NCBI RefSeq assembly: GCF_014323705.1
Contig: NZ_JABVEC010000003.1
Span: 310,001-374,000 of the forward strand
Length of the DNA: 64,000 nucleotides
Reading direction: 5' to 3'
Source: Actinomadura alba
GTDB taxonomy: Bacteria > Actinomycetota > Actinomycetes > Streptosporangiales > Streptosporangiaceae
Shown piece by piece: positions 7,953 through 16,433 of the stretch. Made by a program: the position numbers and the translations under genes. Positions within the stretch are counted from its first letter, which is position 1; the number at the start of each line of letters is the position of its first letter. Below the pieces are notes generated by a model. It was not told the origin of the DNA. It did not search any database and worked only from the letters and a program-made list of their open reading frames with translations.

Positions 7953-8039
7953 GGATGGCATCGAGGAACGCGGCAGCGAGGCGCCGACCAGGTCCACGCC
8001 GGTCGCCTCACCACAGTGCGCTGTTCCTCGATGGCATCC
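7953..8039. repeat. Long imperfect inverted repeat between convergent genes
   Basis: The 17-base arms GGATGGCATCGAGGAAC (7953-7969) and GTTCCTCGATGGCATCC (8023-8039) pair with one mismatch. A second nested pair (GAGGCG 7978-7983 with CGCCTC 8004-8009) lies inside. It sits between the acidic-protein gene and the convergent large gene, so it may act as a terminator or be a small dispersed element. Confidence 0.6.
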
Positions 8040-8075
8040 CCACCCGGCCCGCCGTCCTTGACGGGGGTCGCCGGC

Positions 8076-11000
8076 TCAGCCCGGTTGGTCACCGTCCAGG
8101 ATCCGCTGCCAGGCCGCGGCGTACAGCTCGGGCAGCGGCCGTCCCGGCCAGGACAGGCCGCCGGTCTCCGTCCCGTCGGCGTACAGCAACAGACCGTACA
8201 GCTCCGCTTTCCATCTTTCGAGTGGGAGGTGCGGCTTGTCGGCCTTGACCCATCCGCCGGGCAGGAACACCCCGCGTCCGGCCCGTGCCCGCTTGGCCTC
8301 GATCACCAGGCCGCGTCCGGTCAGTGCCGTCACCGCGGCCTTGTGCCGAGCCGGTTTCCAGCCGTTCCACGTACGGACGTTCCGGTCGGTGGGCCTCAGC
8401 AGCGTCAGCAGCTGAAGGTAGAGGACGGCCGGGTCGGGCTCCAGCCCGAACCGTTCGGCGACCTCCGCGACCAGGTCGGGGACGGCGGCCGGCGGGTACG
8501 CCTCGTGGGCCCCCTCGGGAAGTGCCCCGGACCGGATCCGCGCCATCATGCGCTCGCAGTCGTCGCCGAGCAGTCACTGGACGGTGGTGAGCGTCCAGGT
8601 GCCGTACGAGGCCGTGGTGAGCAGGGCTTGGGAGCGCGCGTCCTCGCCCAGGAGCGCGGGCCGGAAGAACAGGTCCGGTGACCAGGAGCCCATGGTGGCG
8701 ACGGTCAGACCGTCGTCGACGCTGTCCACATCGAGCGGTTCCGGTCCCTGGTACGGTTCGTCGCCGAATCGGGCGCGCAGGTCCTCGATCGTCTCGTCAC
8801 CGAAGCCGGGGCTGCCGGCCTTCAGCAGCAACCCCGGGTGGGCCAGCCGCTCGCGCAGCAGTTCCACCGCCTCGGGAGCGCCGACCCGGACCGGGTCACC
8901 GGCGAGCAGTTCGGCATAGGCCCAGCGGACACCCAGGGCGAGGGTGGTGAGGAACCCCTCGAACCGCCAGGCCGCCAGGTCGTGGCTGGCCACCGTGCAC
9001 CCGTACTTCCCCTTCTCTACCCAGGAGTCCACGTCGGTGGTGAGGACGGGGACGGCGCGGGGGTCGGCGAGCGCCGCGCAGACCTCGGCGGCGGGCAGGC
9101 GCGTGCCGAGAGCCATCGCCGCCGCCACGGTCTCCTCGGGCACGCCGACCCGGCGGCCGAACTCCGCGTTCCATGTCTCGGCCACCCGCTCGGCGACCGC
9201 ACGGAGCCCACCCGGCTCCCACAGGTCGGCGGGGTCGGCGGGCAGTACGGACGCCAGCAGGTCGAGCCGCTGTTCGTTGGTGAGGCCGCCGAGTTCCGCT
9301 CTGGCGTCGTCGGCCTCCGCGGCCTTGATCCGCAAGATCTTGCGTTCGTTCGCGTCCAGGAACGGTGGGTTGTAGCCACTGGAGCCGGGGACGCCAGCGA
9401 GGGTGAGGGCCGCCGCGGGGCGGCTCAGCCCGGTGCGTCCTGCCAGGAGGCCCACTGCCTCCGGGTCCCACGGCACGGGACCGCGGTCCCGGACGAGGGC
9501 GACGAGGCGGCGCAGCCGGTCGGCTTCGCCCCAGCCCCTCGGGACATCGGTGACGTCGGTGACGGGTCCCAGCGACGGCGGTTCGCCCGCACCGTCGCGC
9601 ACGTCGATGAAGCGGCGCCGCCCTTCGCCCGCCCAGCCGACGGCGATGGCCGTACCGTGCTCACCGCGTACGGCCGACCGCTCGGTCTCGGCGACACCGG
9701 TGCGCAGCCGGGCGCCGGTGTCGGCGAACGGGGTCTCGGCCCAGACCTCCAGCAGGGCCAGCAGCCGTTCCCTGCGTTCGTCGCGGGTCGACGCGGCCAC
9801 GGCGCGCAGCGCCACCGCCCCGATCCGGCCGATGAGCGGCAGCCACATGTCGCCGTTCACCGCCCTGAGCCCGTCCGGCTCCAGCGCGTCCGGGGCGAGC
9901 GAGCCGTCCAGGAGGCGGCCCGCAAGCTGGATGCCGCGCAGCATTCCGGTGTCGTTCGAGGAGCCCCAACGTTCGGCCAGCCCGTAAAGCGCACTGGCGA
10001 CCTTGGCGTCGTCCATCGGGTGCCGTGAGATCGCCGCTGGTCCCGTCGGCCCTCCGCCGGCCGCCGCCCGGAGCAGCGGACGCAGCGCGGGCACTCGTTC
10101 CAGATCGCCGCGGTCCCAGAAGCGGTCCATCGCCTCGTGCAGCAGGGGGGCGAAGCCGGGGTCGGCGGCCAGCGCGGGGAGGTCCTCGCCCGGATCCCGG
10201 TCGGACATCCAGTAACCGAGACCGAGTGCCGCGTCTGCTGCTGGAGGCGCCACGGGCACGTCGTGCGCGAGGCATGCCTCCAGGACCCGTACATCGATGA
10301 TGCGGAGGAAGCGATCCCACCCGTGCGGGCCGTCCCAGCGGTCGGACTCGCCCAGCCGTACGGGCGTCGCGTCGGCGGCGAGCCGGGCGCTCATCCTGGG
10401 AATGAGTGCGGCGATCTGTCGTGGCAGTGGCCGGCGGGTCCGGTCACGGCGGACCCGCTGCGGGTGTACGACGGCGCGGGTGAGCCAGCCGGCCGCGCCG
10501 TCGAGGGGCTCTGGTCCGGAGGGGTCGTCGCCGGTCAGGGCGGCCAGCGCCCCGCACTCGTCGAGCAGGTCCAGCCACCAGCCGTCGAGGTCGTCGGCGA
10601 CCGGGAACAGATCGAGCAGCAGGGCCCGTACGCCGGGTGTGGTCTCGGCCGGCGGCACGAGCGCCGGCCGCCAGGCCTTCCACAGGGCGAACGGGGTCTG
10701 GCGGATCGCGGGCAGTGGCAGGAGCCGCTCGATCAGCCGCTGCTGCTCTGCGGTCGCGTCCCGGCCGGCCGGCCGGGCGAGCGCGGTGAGCTGACGGGCC
10801 AGCCCGGGCCACGGCGGTGACCCGCTCCGCGTGCGCACCACGGCCAGTTCGGTGAGCGCTTCGAAGGCGTGCACCGGTTCGAGCCTCTTGCGCAGCCCGG
10901 CCGCGAACCCCTCGGTCGTCTTGCCGCTCAGCGCGCCTGCCGCGGCGAACTCCAAGTGCGACGCCGGCCACACGGTCTCGTCGACCGGCAGCGCGTGCGT

Positions 11001-11396
11001 CTCCTCCGCCTCGCGCGCCCGGCCGAACGCGACGGCGGCGCGCTTGGCGTCACCCGACCTGATCAGGGCTCGGCCGGCATGCTCCCAGAAGACGGGGAGG
11101 TGCGGGGCGGGCAGCTTGCGCGCCAGCCACTCGTAGGTGGCGGCGGCATCGCTGGACTCACTGCGGGCGGCCCGCTCCAGACCGGCGACGACCTCGAGTG
11201 CGGCTTCGGCGTCGCCCGGATCGTGGATCAGCGCCCAGGCGGGATAAGCCCTGGTCTCCAGCACTCGCCGGGGGATCGGCTCGCACGCGTCGCCCTGGTC
11301 GTCACGGCACGCCAGTTCCCCTCCGTCGAGGCTCACCTCGTACCCGTCTCCGGCAGCAACCCAGACGTTTCCCGTCGCTTGTGACATGTGCTGCAT
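8076..11396 (-). pseudogene. Large actinobacterial protein of unknown function interrupted by in-frame TGA
   Basis: Two open segments lie in the same frame, separated only by a TGA at 8574-8576: an upstream 940-residue part (from ATG 11396) and a 157-residue downstream part. The eight codons after the TGA (LLGDDCER) and everything after continue with normal high-GC3 coding character into ARIRSGALPEG and VPDLVAEVAERFGLEP. The tail with TDRNVRTWNGWKPARHK and FLPGGWV resembles, from memory, the C-terminus of large (>1000 residue) actinomycete proteins of unknown role. A single nonsense substitution is the simplest reading; alternatively the tail is re-initiated at ATG 8549 or 8546. The upstream part has helical-repeat-like regions near 90-140. 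No catalytic motif was recognised. Confidence 0.65.
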
Positions 11397-11596
11397 CGTG
11401 GCAGTAATACCTGACAAGATCCCCAGGTAGCGAAGGTCTCTGCGGCATCGCATCGATCTTCGGAAGAAACGTCGGGCCGCATCACTTGACGGTCGGCAGA
11501 CGCTCGTCACGGTCACCTGTATCGGGGATCGCCGAGCCACGGCGGTGCACCGTGGCCCAGGCCGGTACGTACTCGGTACGCGACGAAAGGTGACTC

Positions 11597-12001
11597 GTGA
11601 GAGTTGGAAAGCGCAAGCTCCTGACGGCAGGCATCCTCAGCGCGGCGGTCGTTATGATCACCGCCAATCCGGCGCTGGCCGATATCGGCCCGACCTACTC
11701 CACGGACTCCAATCCGGGGGCCGGCGCCTACTTCTACTCGAGCGGCGACGAGGTCAAGGTCTGCGATCTGAAGCTGGACGGTCTGCGGGCCAGGGCCACG
11801 CTCTACGCCGACCAGAACGGCATCCCCGCGATCGACTTCAACCCTGTCGGGTACGTGGACGACACGACTACCAACGGTGCATGTGTGACCAAGTCCATCA
11901 ACGTCGCAGAGCGGTCGCCCGTCTACATCAGGGTATGCCGCTACAACAGTTCGACCGGGGCCAGCACCAACTGCCGGAACAGCTCAACGGGCACCGCCTA
12001 G
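11597..12001 (+). CDS. Small secreted protein of unknown function
   Basis: This is a 134-residue protein with a GTG start at 11597 preceded by GAAAGG. Residues 1-29 are a clear Sec signal peptide (KRKLLTAGILSAAVVMITA, cleavage near ALA-D). The mature ~105 residues are rich in Ser, Thr, Gly and Asp and have four cysteines (VCDLKL, GACVTKS, RVCRYN, TNCRNS), consistent with two disulphides in a small beta fold. The pattern recalls small secreted actinomycete proteins with no assigned function. A strong hairpin follows 16 bases after the stop. Confidence 0.8.
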   Translation: MRVGKRKLLTAGILSAAVVMITANPALADIGPTYSTDSNPGAGAYFYSSGDEVKVCDLKLDGLRARATLYADQNGIPAIDFNPVGYVDDTTTNGACVTKSINVAERSPVYIRVCRYNSSTGASTNCRNSSTGTA

Positions 12002-12016
12002 CCAGGCCGACACCTG

Positions 12017-12050
12017 CGGTGGCGGCGATCTGCAGAGATCGCCGCCACCG
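12017..12050 (+). terminator. Strong hairpin terminator
   Basis: Perfect 15-base arms CGGTGGCGGCGATCT (12017-12031) and AGATCGCCGCCACCG (12036-12050) enclose a GCAG loop, just downstream of the secreted-protein gene. Confidence 0.8.
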
Positions 12051-12163
12051 TCGTCGTGGGAGTGCGTCCGCGGTGCAGAGCCGGGAGCCGCTCTGTCCTT
12101 CACGCGTCTTTATGTAGGGCCACATATATCTGGGGTGCCGCCGCCGTGTGAGGAGATGTGCGT

Positions 12164-12805
12164 ATGCCGCGAAGGACGCGACTAGGGCCGGGCACCGCGA
12201 TCGGGATCCTCATCCTGTACGGCCTGGTCGGCCATCACGGTGGCAGCGGAAGTTACGAGGCGCGCAGGCCGCTGTATCTGCGGGGCCGACTGATCCAGGC
12301 ACGTTACGGCTTCCCGCACGCCCGGCTACGGATCGAGGTGCCGGCCGATCTGGAGGTTCCCGACCCGCTCCCGGACGTACAGCGGCTGCGCGGTCACCGT
12401 GACTGGGACGGCCCGCCGGTGGTGGAGGGCGCGGGCAAGGTGCGGGAACTGCTGCTGCCGCCGGACCTCACCGGCGAGGTGGGAGCCATGAACGACCTGC
12501 CCCAGGTCGGCGACGACGTCTCGGCGATCGCCTACCGGCGCTGCGCCGCCGACGGCGACGAGTACGCGGGTGAACTGCGGGTCCAGATGCTCTACGTCAA
12601 CGGGCGGTCGCTCCACTACCGCGGATCGATCACCCGTATCGTCGACGCCTGCCCGCCGGACGAATCGGCCCCTCCACAGGCTGTGGACACCCGGGGCCCC
12701 TCCGAGGATCCGCCGCTGGTCCTGCTGGGCGGAGGAGCCGCGGTCGCCGCCGGCTTCATCATCGCCCTGCTCAGGCTCCGGAACCGGCGGACCCGGTCGC
12801 GGTGA
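12164..12805 (+). CDS. Bitopic membrane / exported protein of unknown function
   Basis: The protein has 213 residues. AGGAG at 12151-12155 favours the ATG at 12164 over the GTG at 12158. A short N-terminal hydrophobic segment (GTAIGILILYGLVG) and a C-terminal transmembrane helix (VLLGGGAAVAAGFIIALL, ~185-202) followed by Arg-rich residues bracket a ~160-residue, probably extracytoplasmic domain. No family was recognised. Its end overlaps the next gene by 4 bases (GTGA), so the two are translationally coupled and probably act in the same membrane. Confidence 0.75.
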   Translation: MPRRTRLGPGTAIGILILYGLVGHHGGSGSYEARRPLYLRGRLIQARYGFPHARLRIEVPADLEVPDPLPDVQRLRGHRDWDGPPVVEGAGKVRELLLPPDLTGEVGAMNDLPQVGDDVSAIAYRRCAADGDEYAGELRVQMLYVNGRSLHYRGSITRIVDACPPDESAPPQAVDTRGPSEDPPLVLLGGGAAVAAGFIIALLRLRNRRTRSR

Positions 12806-13308
12806 GCGGCGCCGTCGATACGGTGCTGACCTGGCTGGAGACGGTCCCTCCCGCCAGCGCTGTACGAGACAGCCGGTGGGGCTATCCACTGACCGAGGCG
12901 GCGCACATCACCGGGCTGGCCATCATGGTCGGCGCCATCGTGCTCTTCGACCTGCGCCTGCTGGGCGCGGCGCGGCAGTTGCGCGTCACCGCGCTGGCCG
13001 GGCATGCCCTGCGGTGGTCGCGGATCGGCTTCACGGTGGTCGCCCTCACCGGGTCGCTGATGTTCATGGCGCACGCGACCCAACTGGCCTACAACACGGT
13101 CTTCCAGCTCAAGATGCTGCTCATCGCGGCGGCCGGGCTGAACATCCTGCTGTTCCACACCGGGCTGTTCCGCGACGTGAAGGACTGGGACGCCGACGTC
13201 CGGACCCCGCCGTCCGCCCGGGCCGCGGCCGTGATCTCACTGACCGTCTGGCCGGCCGTCATCATCTGCGGCCGGCTGATCGCCTACGTGCCAACTACTC
13301 GGCCGTGA
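12802..13308 (+). CDS. DUF6644-like small integral membrane protein
   Basis: The protein has 168 residues with about four membrane helices. YPLTEAAHITGLAIMVGAI near residue 30 and a helix set with His residues (EAAHITG, FMAHATQ, LLFHTGL) match the DUF6644/DUF2214-like group, whose function is not known. The spaced His could bind haem, but that is conjecture. It starts with a GTG inside the stop of the preceding gene. Its 3' end abuts a decayed IS605-type element: the last codons overlap the end of the broken tnpB frame, so the C-terminus may have been altered by the insertion. Confidence 0.75.
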   Translation: MSGAVDTVLTWLETVPPASAVRDSRWGYPLTEAAHITGLAIMVGAIVLFDLRLLGAARQLRVTALAGHALRWSRIGFTVVALTGSLMFMAHATQLAYNTVFQLKMLLIAAAGLNILLFHTGLFRDVKDWDADVRTPPSARAAAVISLTVWPAVIICGRLIAYVPTTRP

Positions 13309-14565
13309 ACGACCGAGCTTGCGGGCTCGGTTGGGTACGGCTCCGTTTATGCTCCCGACTCCCCCCTACGACAGGGCGGTGACAGGTCACATCTACCGGT
13401 TCCTGCTTTGCGGGGGCCGGTTCGGGCATGGTGACGAATACCCACGCCGTGGCCGCTCGCTGTGCGATGTTGACCCCGGCGACGTGGTCGGCCGGCCCAG
13501 CGAGGCCGCACCGACGACAGTGGAAGTGGTCCCGAGTTGGCCGGTTGGCGCGCTCGGTGTGGCCGCAGCGCGGGCAGCGCTGCGAGGTATACCTGGGGTC
13601 CACCTCGATGACGGGCACTCCGGCGCGTTTGGCCTTGTAGGCGATGAATGAGCCGAGCTGGTGGAACGGCCAGGAAGACTGGCGTGCTCGCTGGTCGCGG
13701 GAAACCGTGACCCGATCACGGATACCGCCCAGCTCTTCCAGGGCGATTCCACGCTCGGTGCGTGCGGCGACAGCAACGACAGTCTTGGCGATCTTGTGAT
13801 TGATGTGGGTGGCGTGCCGGGCCTCACGGCGGGCGCGCTTTTGAGGAGCTGCTTGGCGGAGCGGGTCTGCTTGGCCTGGAGTTCTGCCTTCTTGCGGGCC
13901 TGCCAGCGCCGGTACCGGTCCAGGCGGCGGCCGGAGTGGTTGTCTGCGTCGCTGGTGGTGGCGAGGTTGTTGATGCCCCGGTCCACGCCGATGAAGCCCT
14001 TTGGCTCGAACTGGGGAGCCTCGGGAACCTCGCAGGTGGCGATCAGGAACCATTTCCCGTCACGGAACACCAGGTCGGATTCGCCCGGGCGGTGCTGGGT
14101 GAGTTGTTTGAGCGCGCCCGGCGAGCAGGCGAAGCGGACGTTCTTGATCCGGCCGTCCAAAGTCCAGATGCTCACCGTCTGGGCGTCGTAGTTCCACGAC
14201 AGACACCGGTCGTCGTAGGTATGCGCCGCTTCAGGGCGGAAGACGATCGCCTTCGAGGTGGCCTTGCGCCGCCGCCTGGATCCCTCGGGGCCGAGGTTCC
14301 CGGCCCGTATGTTCGCGCGCAGCGTCGTGTACGCATCAGCCACGCGTTTGATGATGTGCTGCGCGGCCTGCGCCCCGAAACCACGGTCCTTCAACTCGCC
14401 GTAACACAGCTTCCGCAGTTCCCGGACGCCGCCCTTGAGCTGGAAATTCTCAAAGGAGACGGCGGAGACCCAGTTCGCGGCCTCGTTGATCGCGGGCAAG
14501 GTCCGCTCAAGCGCCGGTGTCTGCGCGGCATCCGGCATGAGCTTCACCTGCGTGACGACCTTCAC
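13295..14565 (-). pseudogene. tnpB: IS605-type TnpB (RNA-guided nuclease family), single frameshift
   Basis: Frame 1 runs from ATG 14565 (MKVVTQVKLMPDAAQTPALE) to about 13842 and holds the first RuvC Asp (GFIGVDRGINNLATTSD). The remainder is in another frame down to the stop at 13295 and holds the catalytic Glu (GIALEELGGIRDRV), the four-Cys zinc knuckle (CPRCGH..CRRCG) and the last Asp (ADHVAGVNIA). The two halves join at a run of four A (plus-strand TTTT 13839-13842); one extra A restores LKKRARREARHA. So all catalytic residues exist but one base is lost. TnpB is an omega-RNA-guided DNA nuclease of IS200/IS605 elements. This copy is inactive unless slippage on the A-run rescues it. Confidence 0.85.
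13312..13331 (+). terminator. Small hairpin at gene / IS-element junction
   Basis: The arms ACCGAGC (13312-13318) and GCTCGGT (13325-13331) enclose a 6-base loop. It could terminate the DUF6644-like gene or be the end structure of the adjacent IS605-type element (right end / omega RNA scaffold). Confidence 0.45.
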
Positions 14566-14613
14566 AGCGGGTGACCATAGCAGCGACCTACGTCACCACA
14601 CCGGAGAAACCGA

Positions 14614-14754
14614 ACCCCGACGTAGCAACCGAAGTCGCCCTCCTACTTCACCGGGTCCTGCGGCAGCGCACCACTGACCGTGGACAAGGAGTACATCGAA
14701 AACCAGAAGCGCCCGGACAGAGCACAGCCCCGCCGCGGGAGCACTTCGGAATGA
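14614..14754 (+). pseudogene. tnpA: IS200/IS605 Y1 transposase TnpA, 3' fragment
   Basis: Read in frame to a TGA at 14752-14754, the sequence gives KSPSYFTGSCGSAPLTV and then KEYIENQKRPDRA. This matches the C-terminal end of Y1 HUH transposases (W-S-x-S-Y-F-x-G-S...K-x-Y-I-x-x-Q). The catalytic HUH motif and Tyr, which lie further upstream in the family, are absent, so only the last ~45 codons remain. It faces away from tnpB. Confidence 0.65.
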
Positions 14755-14920
14755 TGCTGCGGCGCTCCGCGCCGCAGCTCAGGATGCGATTCCTCCCCAG
14801 ACCTGAAGCTGAAGGCCAGGGCTCCTCGCAAGATCAGGCTGAGGCAGCCGGCCGCCGACCACATGTTCTACTCAGACTGGGACGACGTGTTCGGTACCGT
14901 GCGGTGCCACCCGCGAAGCT

Positions 14921-15493
14921 TCAGCCGGGGGACGGCCAGGTGATCTCGCCGGTGCGCAGATCCTCCACGAGGCCTCGGACGTAGCCGAGTTCCGCCGCTG
15001 TAACCCGCTGTTGGTACTCGGACTCGATCGCGAACAGCCGGGGCAGGAAGCTGCGGACCTGGGCGATCTCCGCGTCCAGTGCGGCCATCTGGGCCTCGAG
15101 CCGGGTGATCCGGGCGGTCAGCGCGGCGACCGCCTCCGGCGGGGCCAGATTTGGCAGGAACGACAGCGCAGCCGGGAACTCGGTGTACTCCGGTGCAGGC
15201 GTGGACAGCATGGTGCGCAACCACTCGTCCAGCATCGCCCGGCCGGTCGCGGTGATCCGGTACGTGGTGCGCTCCGGGCGGTTGTCGGCCCGTTCGGTCG
15301 CCTCGACCTCGGCGAGGCCGTCGCGCACAAGTCGCTGGATGGTCTGGTAGACGCTGTTGCGCTGATTGACGTTGACCACGTTGCCCATGTGGCGTTCCTT
15401 GATCAGCTGCTGCATGCGGTAGGCGTGCATGGATTCCTCGCCGAGCATCGACAGCACGGCGACAGCGAGCACGGAACGGCGTGGCGCGGTCAT
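14921..15493 (-). CDS. PadR-family transcriptional regulator
   Basis: This is a 190-residue protein. The N-terminal winged helix (SVLAVAVLSMLGEESMHAYRM, then NSVYQTIQRLVRDGLAEVEA and RTTYRITATGRAMLDEWL) is characteristic of PadR. The C-terminal half is a long helical coiled-coil dimerisation region (ALTARITRLEAQMAALDAEI). PadR proteins repress neighbouring genes and release DNA on binding a small molecule. Here the target is almost surely the divergent DUF998 gene, whose start region holds a repeated palindrome. The two starts are only 52 bases apart. The ligand is unknown. Confidence 0.9.
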   Translation of the reverse strand: MTAPRRSVLAVAVLSMLGEESMHAYRMQQLIKERHMGNVVNVNQRNSVYQTIQRLVRDGLAEVEATERADNRPERTTYRITATGRAMLDEWLRTMLSTPAPEYTEFPAALSFLPNLAPPEAVAALTARITRLEAQMAALDAEIAQVRSFLPRLFAIESEYQQRVTAAELGYVRGLVEDLRTGEITWPSPG

Positions 15494-15522
15494 CCGCCGA
15501 GTTTAACCGTCGACAAGAGATG

Positions 15523-15550
15523 GTCATAATATGTATAGTCATAATATGAC
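15523..15550 (+). promoter_or_regulatory. Likely PadR operator overlapping promoter and start codon
   Basis: GTCATAATATG occurs twice, at 15523-15533 and 15538-15548; the second copy extends to a perfect palindrome TCATAATATGA (15539-15549). The first copy contains a -10-like CATAAT (15525-15530), 17 bases downstream of a weak TTTAAC. The second contains the ATG at 15546. A repressor bound here would block both promoter and translation start. Confidence 0.6.
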
Positions 15551-16259
15551 TTCTCTCCTGCAGCGCCATCGCGCACCGGAAGCCCCGACAGGTCCAGCAC
15601 CGCAAGCAGGCCGGCTCGCTCTCGGAGCCGTGGCCGGCCCCATGCTGTTCACCGCCGCCTGGCTGGTGCTCGGCTTCGTCAGCACCGGCTACACCCTGTT
15701 CGACCACACGTTCACCGAATACTCGCCGGTCAGCCAGCCGATCAGCGGGCTCGGCATGGGGGCCACCGCCGGATACATGAACACCGCCTTCGTCGTCACC
15801 GGGCTCATCCTGATCGTCGGGGTGGCCGGTGTGTTCCGTAGCGCGGGCGGTCCAGAGCGGCCGGTCCTGCGCCGCACCGCTCTGGTGTTGCTCGCCTGCA
15901 CCGGCGCCGGTCAGATCGTGTGCGGCGTGTTCGACCTCGAGGCGGTCATGCCGCACATGCTGGGGTTCGTCCTGGCCCTCGGCACCCCGATGGTCGCCTT
16001 TCCGGTGGCCGGCCATTACTTCCGCGGCATCCCCGGCTGGCGACGATTCGGCACCTGGCTGCTACTCGGCGGCCCGCTCACTCTGGCCCTGCTCATCGCG
16101 TTCTTCGCGACGTTCCAGCCCACCGCCGACGGCGCCGAACACGGCATCGCCGGACTCGTCCAGCGCGCCGGAGTGCTGGAGGTCCACGCCTGGTACGTGG
16201 CCATGGGCCTGCTGGCCCTCCGGCGGCGCAAGACAAGCGTGTCCACCTACGGTCAGTGA
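15546..16259 (+). CDS. DUF998 integral membrane protein
   Basis: The protein has 237 residues with about six membrane helices. The arrangement ending with YSPVSQPISGLGMG and GYMNTAFVVTGLILIVGV is typical of DUF998. Its function is unknown; PadR-linked DUF998 proteins are common in actinomycetes and may be exporters or sensors. No Shine-Dalgarno precedes the ATG at 15546 or the alternative ATG at 15531. The promoter lies right at the start, so a leaderless mRNA is likely. It is predicted to be repressed by the divergent PadR. Confidence 0.85.
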   Translation: MTSLLQRHRAPEAPTGPAPQAGRLALGAVAGPMLFTAAWLVLGFVSTGYTLFDHTFTEYSPVSQPISGLGMGATAGYMNTAFVVTGLILIVGVAGVFRSAGGPERPVLRRTALVLLACTGAGQIVCGVFDLEAVMPHMLGFVLALGTPMVAFPVAGHYFRGIPGWRRFGTWLLLGGPLTLALLIAFFATFQPTADGAEHGIAGLVQRAGVLEVHAWYVAMGLLALRRRKTSVSTYGQ

Positions 16260-16433
16260 CCCGACAGACGGTCTTTCGGTGCGGGTCGAGATGAGTCTCG
16301 GCCTGCACCGTTTGCGCTCCCCTCGCGGGCGACCTTGACAGCCCGACGCGCCAGGGTGACATTGAGCGAAATCCGGGAACCGCCCATCACCAGGTGCGCG
16401 CCGGATGTCATCCCGCTGCGTGGAGGCCCCGCC

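Larger units (their letters stand above)
13295..14840. mobile_element. Decayed IS605-type element (divergent tnpB and tnpA remnant)
   Basis: A frameshifted tnpB on the minus strand (13295-14565) and the 3' remnant of a Y1 tnpA on the plus strand (about 14614-14754) lie back to back, the divergent order of IS605. Beyond the tnpA stop, 14785-14838 contains GATTCCTCCCC..CTGAAG..CTCCTCGCAAGATC, which resembles the subterminal end of such elements. The opposite end is probably near 13300-13340. The 5' part of tnpA is missing, so the element cannot move by itself. Confidence 0.65.

Noticed and set aside
8574-8576. Selenocysteine coding at the in-frame TGA
   Set aside because: The residue is not in a redox motif and no SECIS-like hairpin with the needed geometry is apparent right after the codon; a nonsense substitution is simpler.
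13839-13842. Programmed frameshift to make TnpB
   Set aside because: The run is only four A and the tRNA re-pairing after a -1 slip (AAA to CAA) is poor; a one-base deletion is more likely, although transcriptional slippage was not ruled out.
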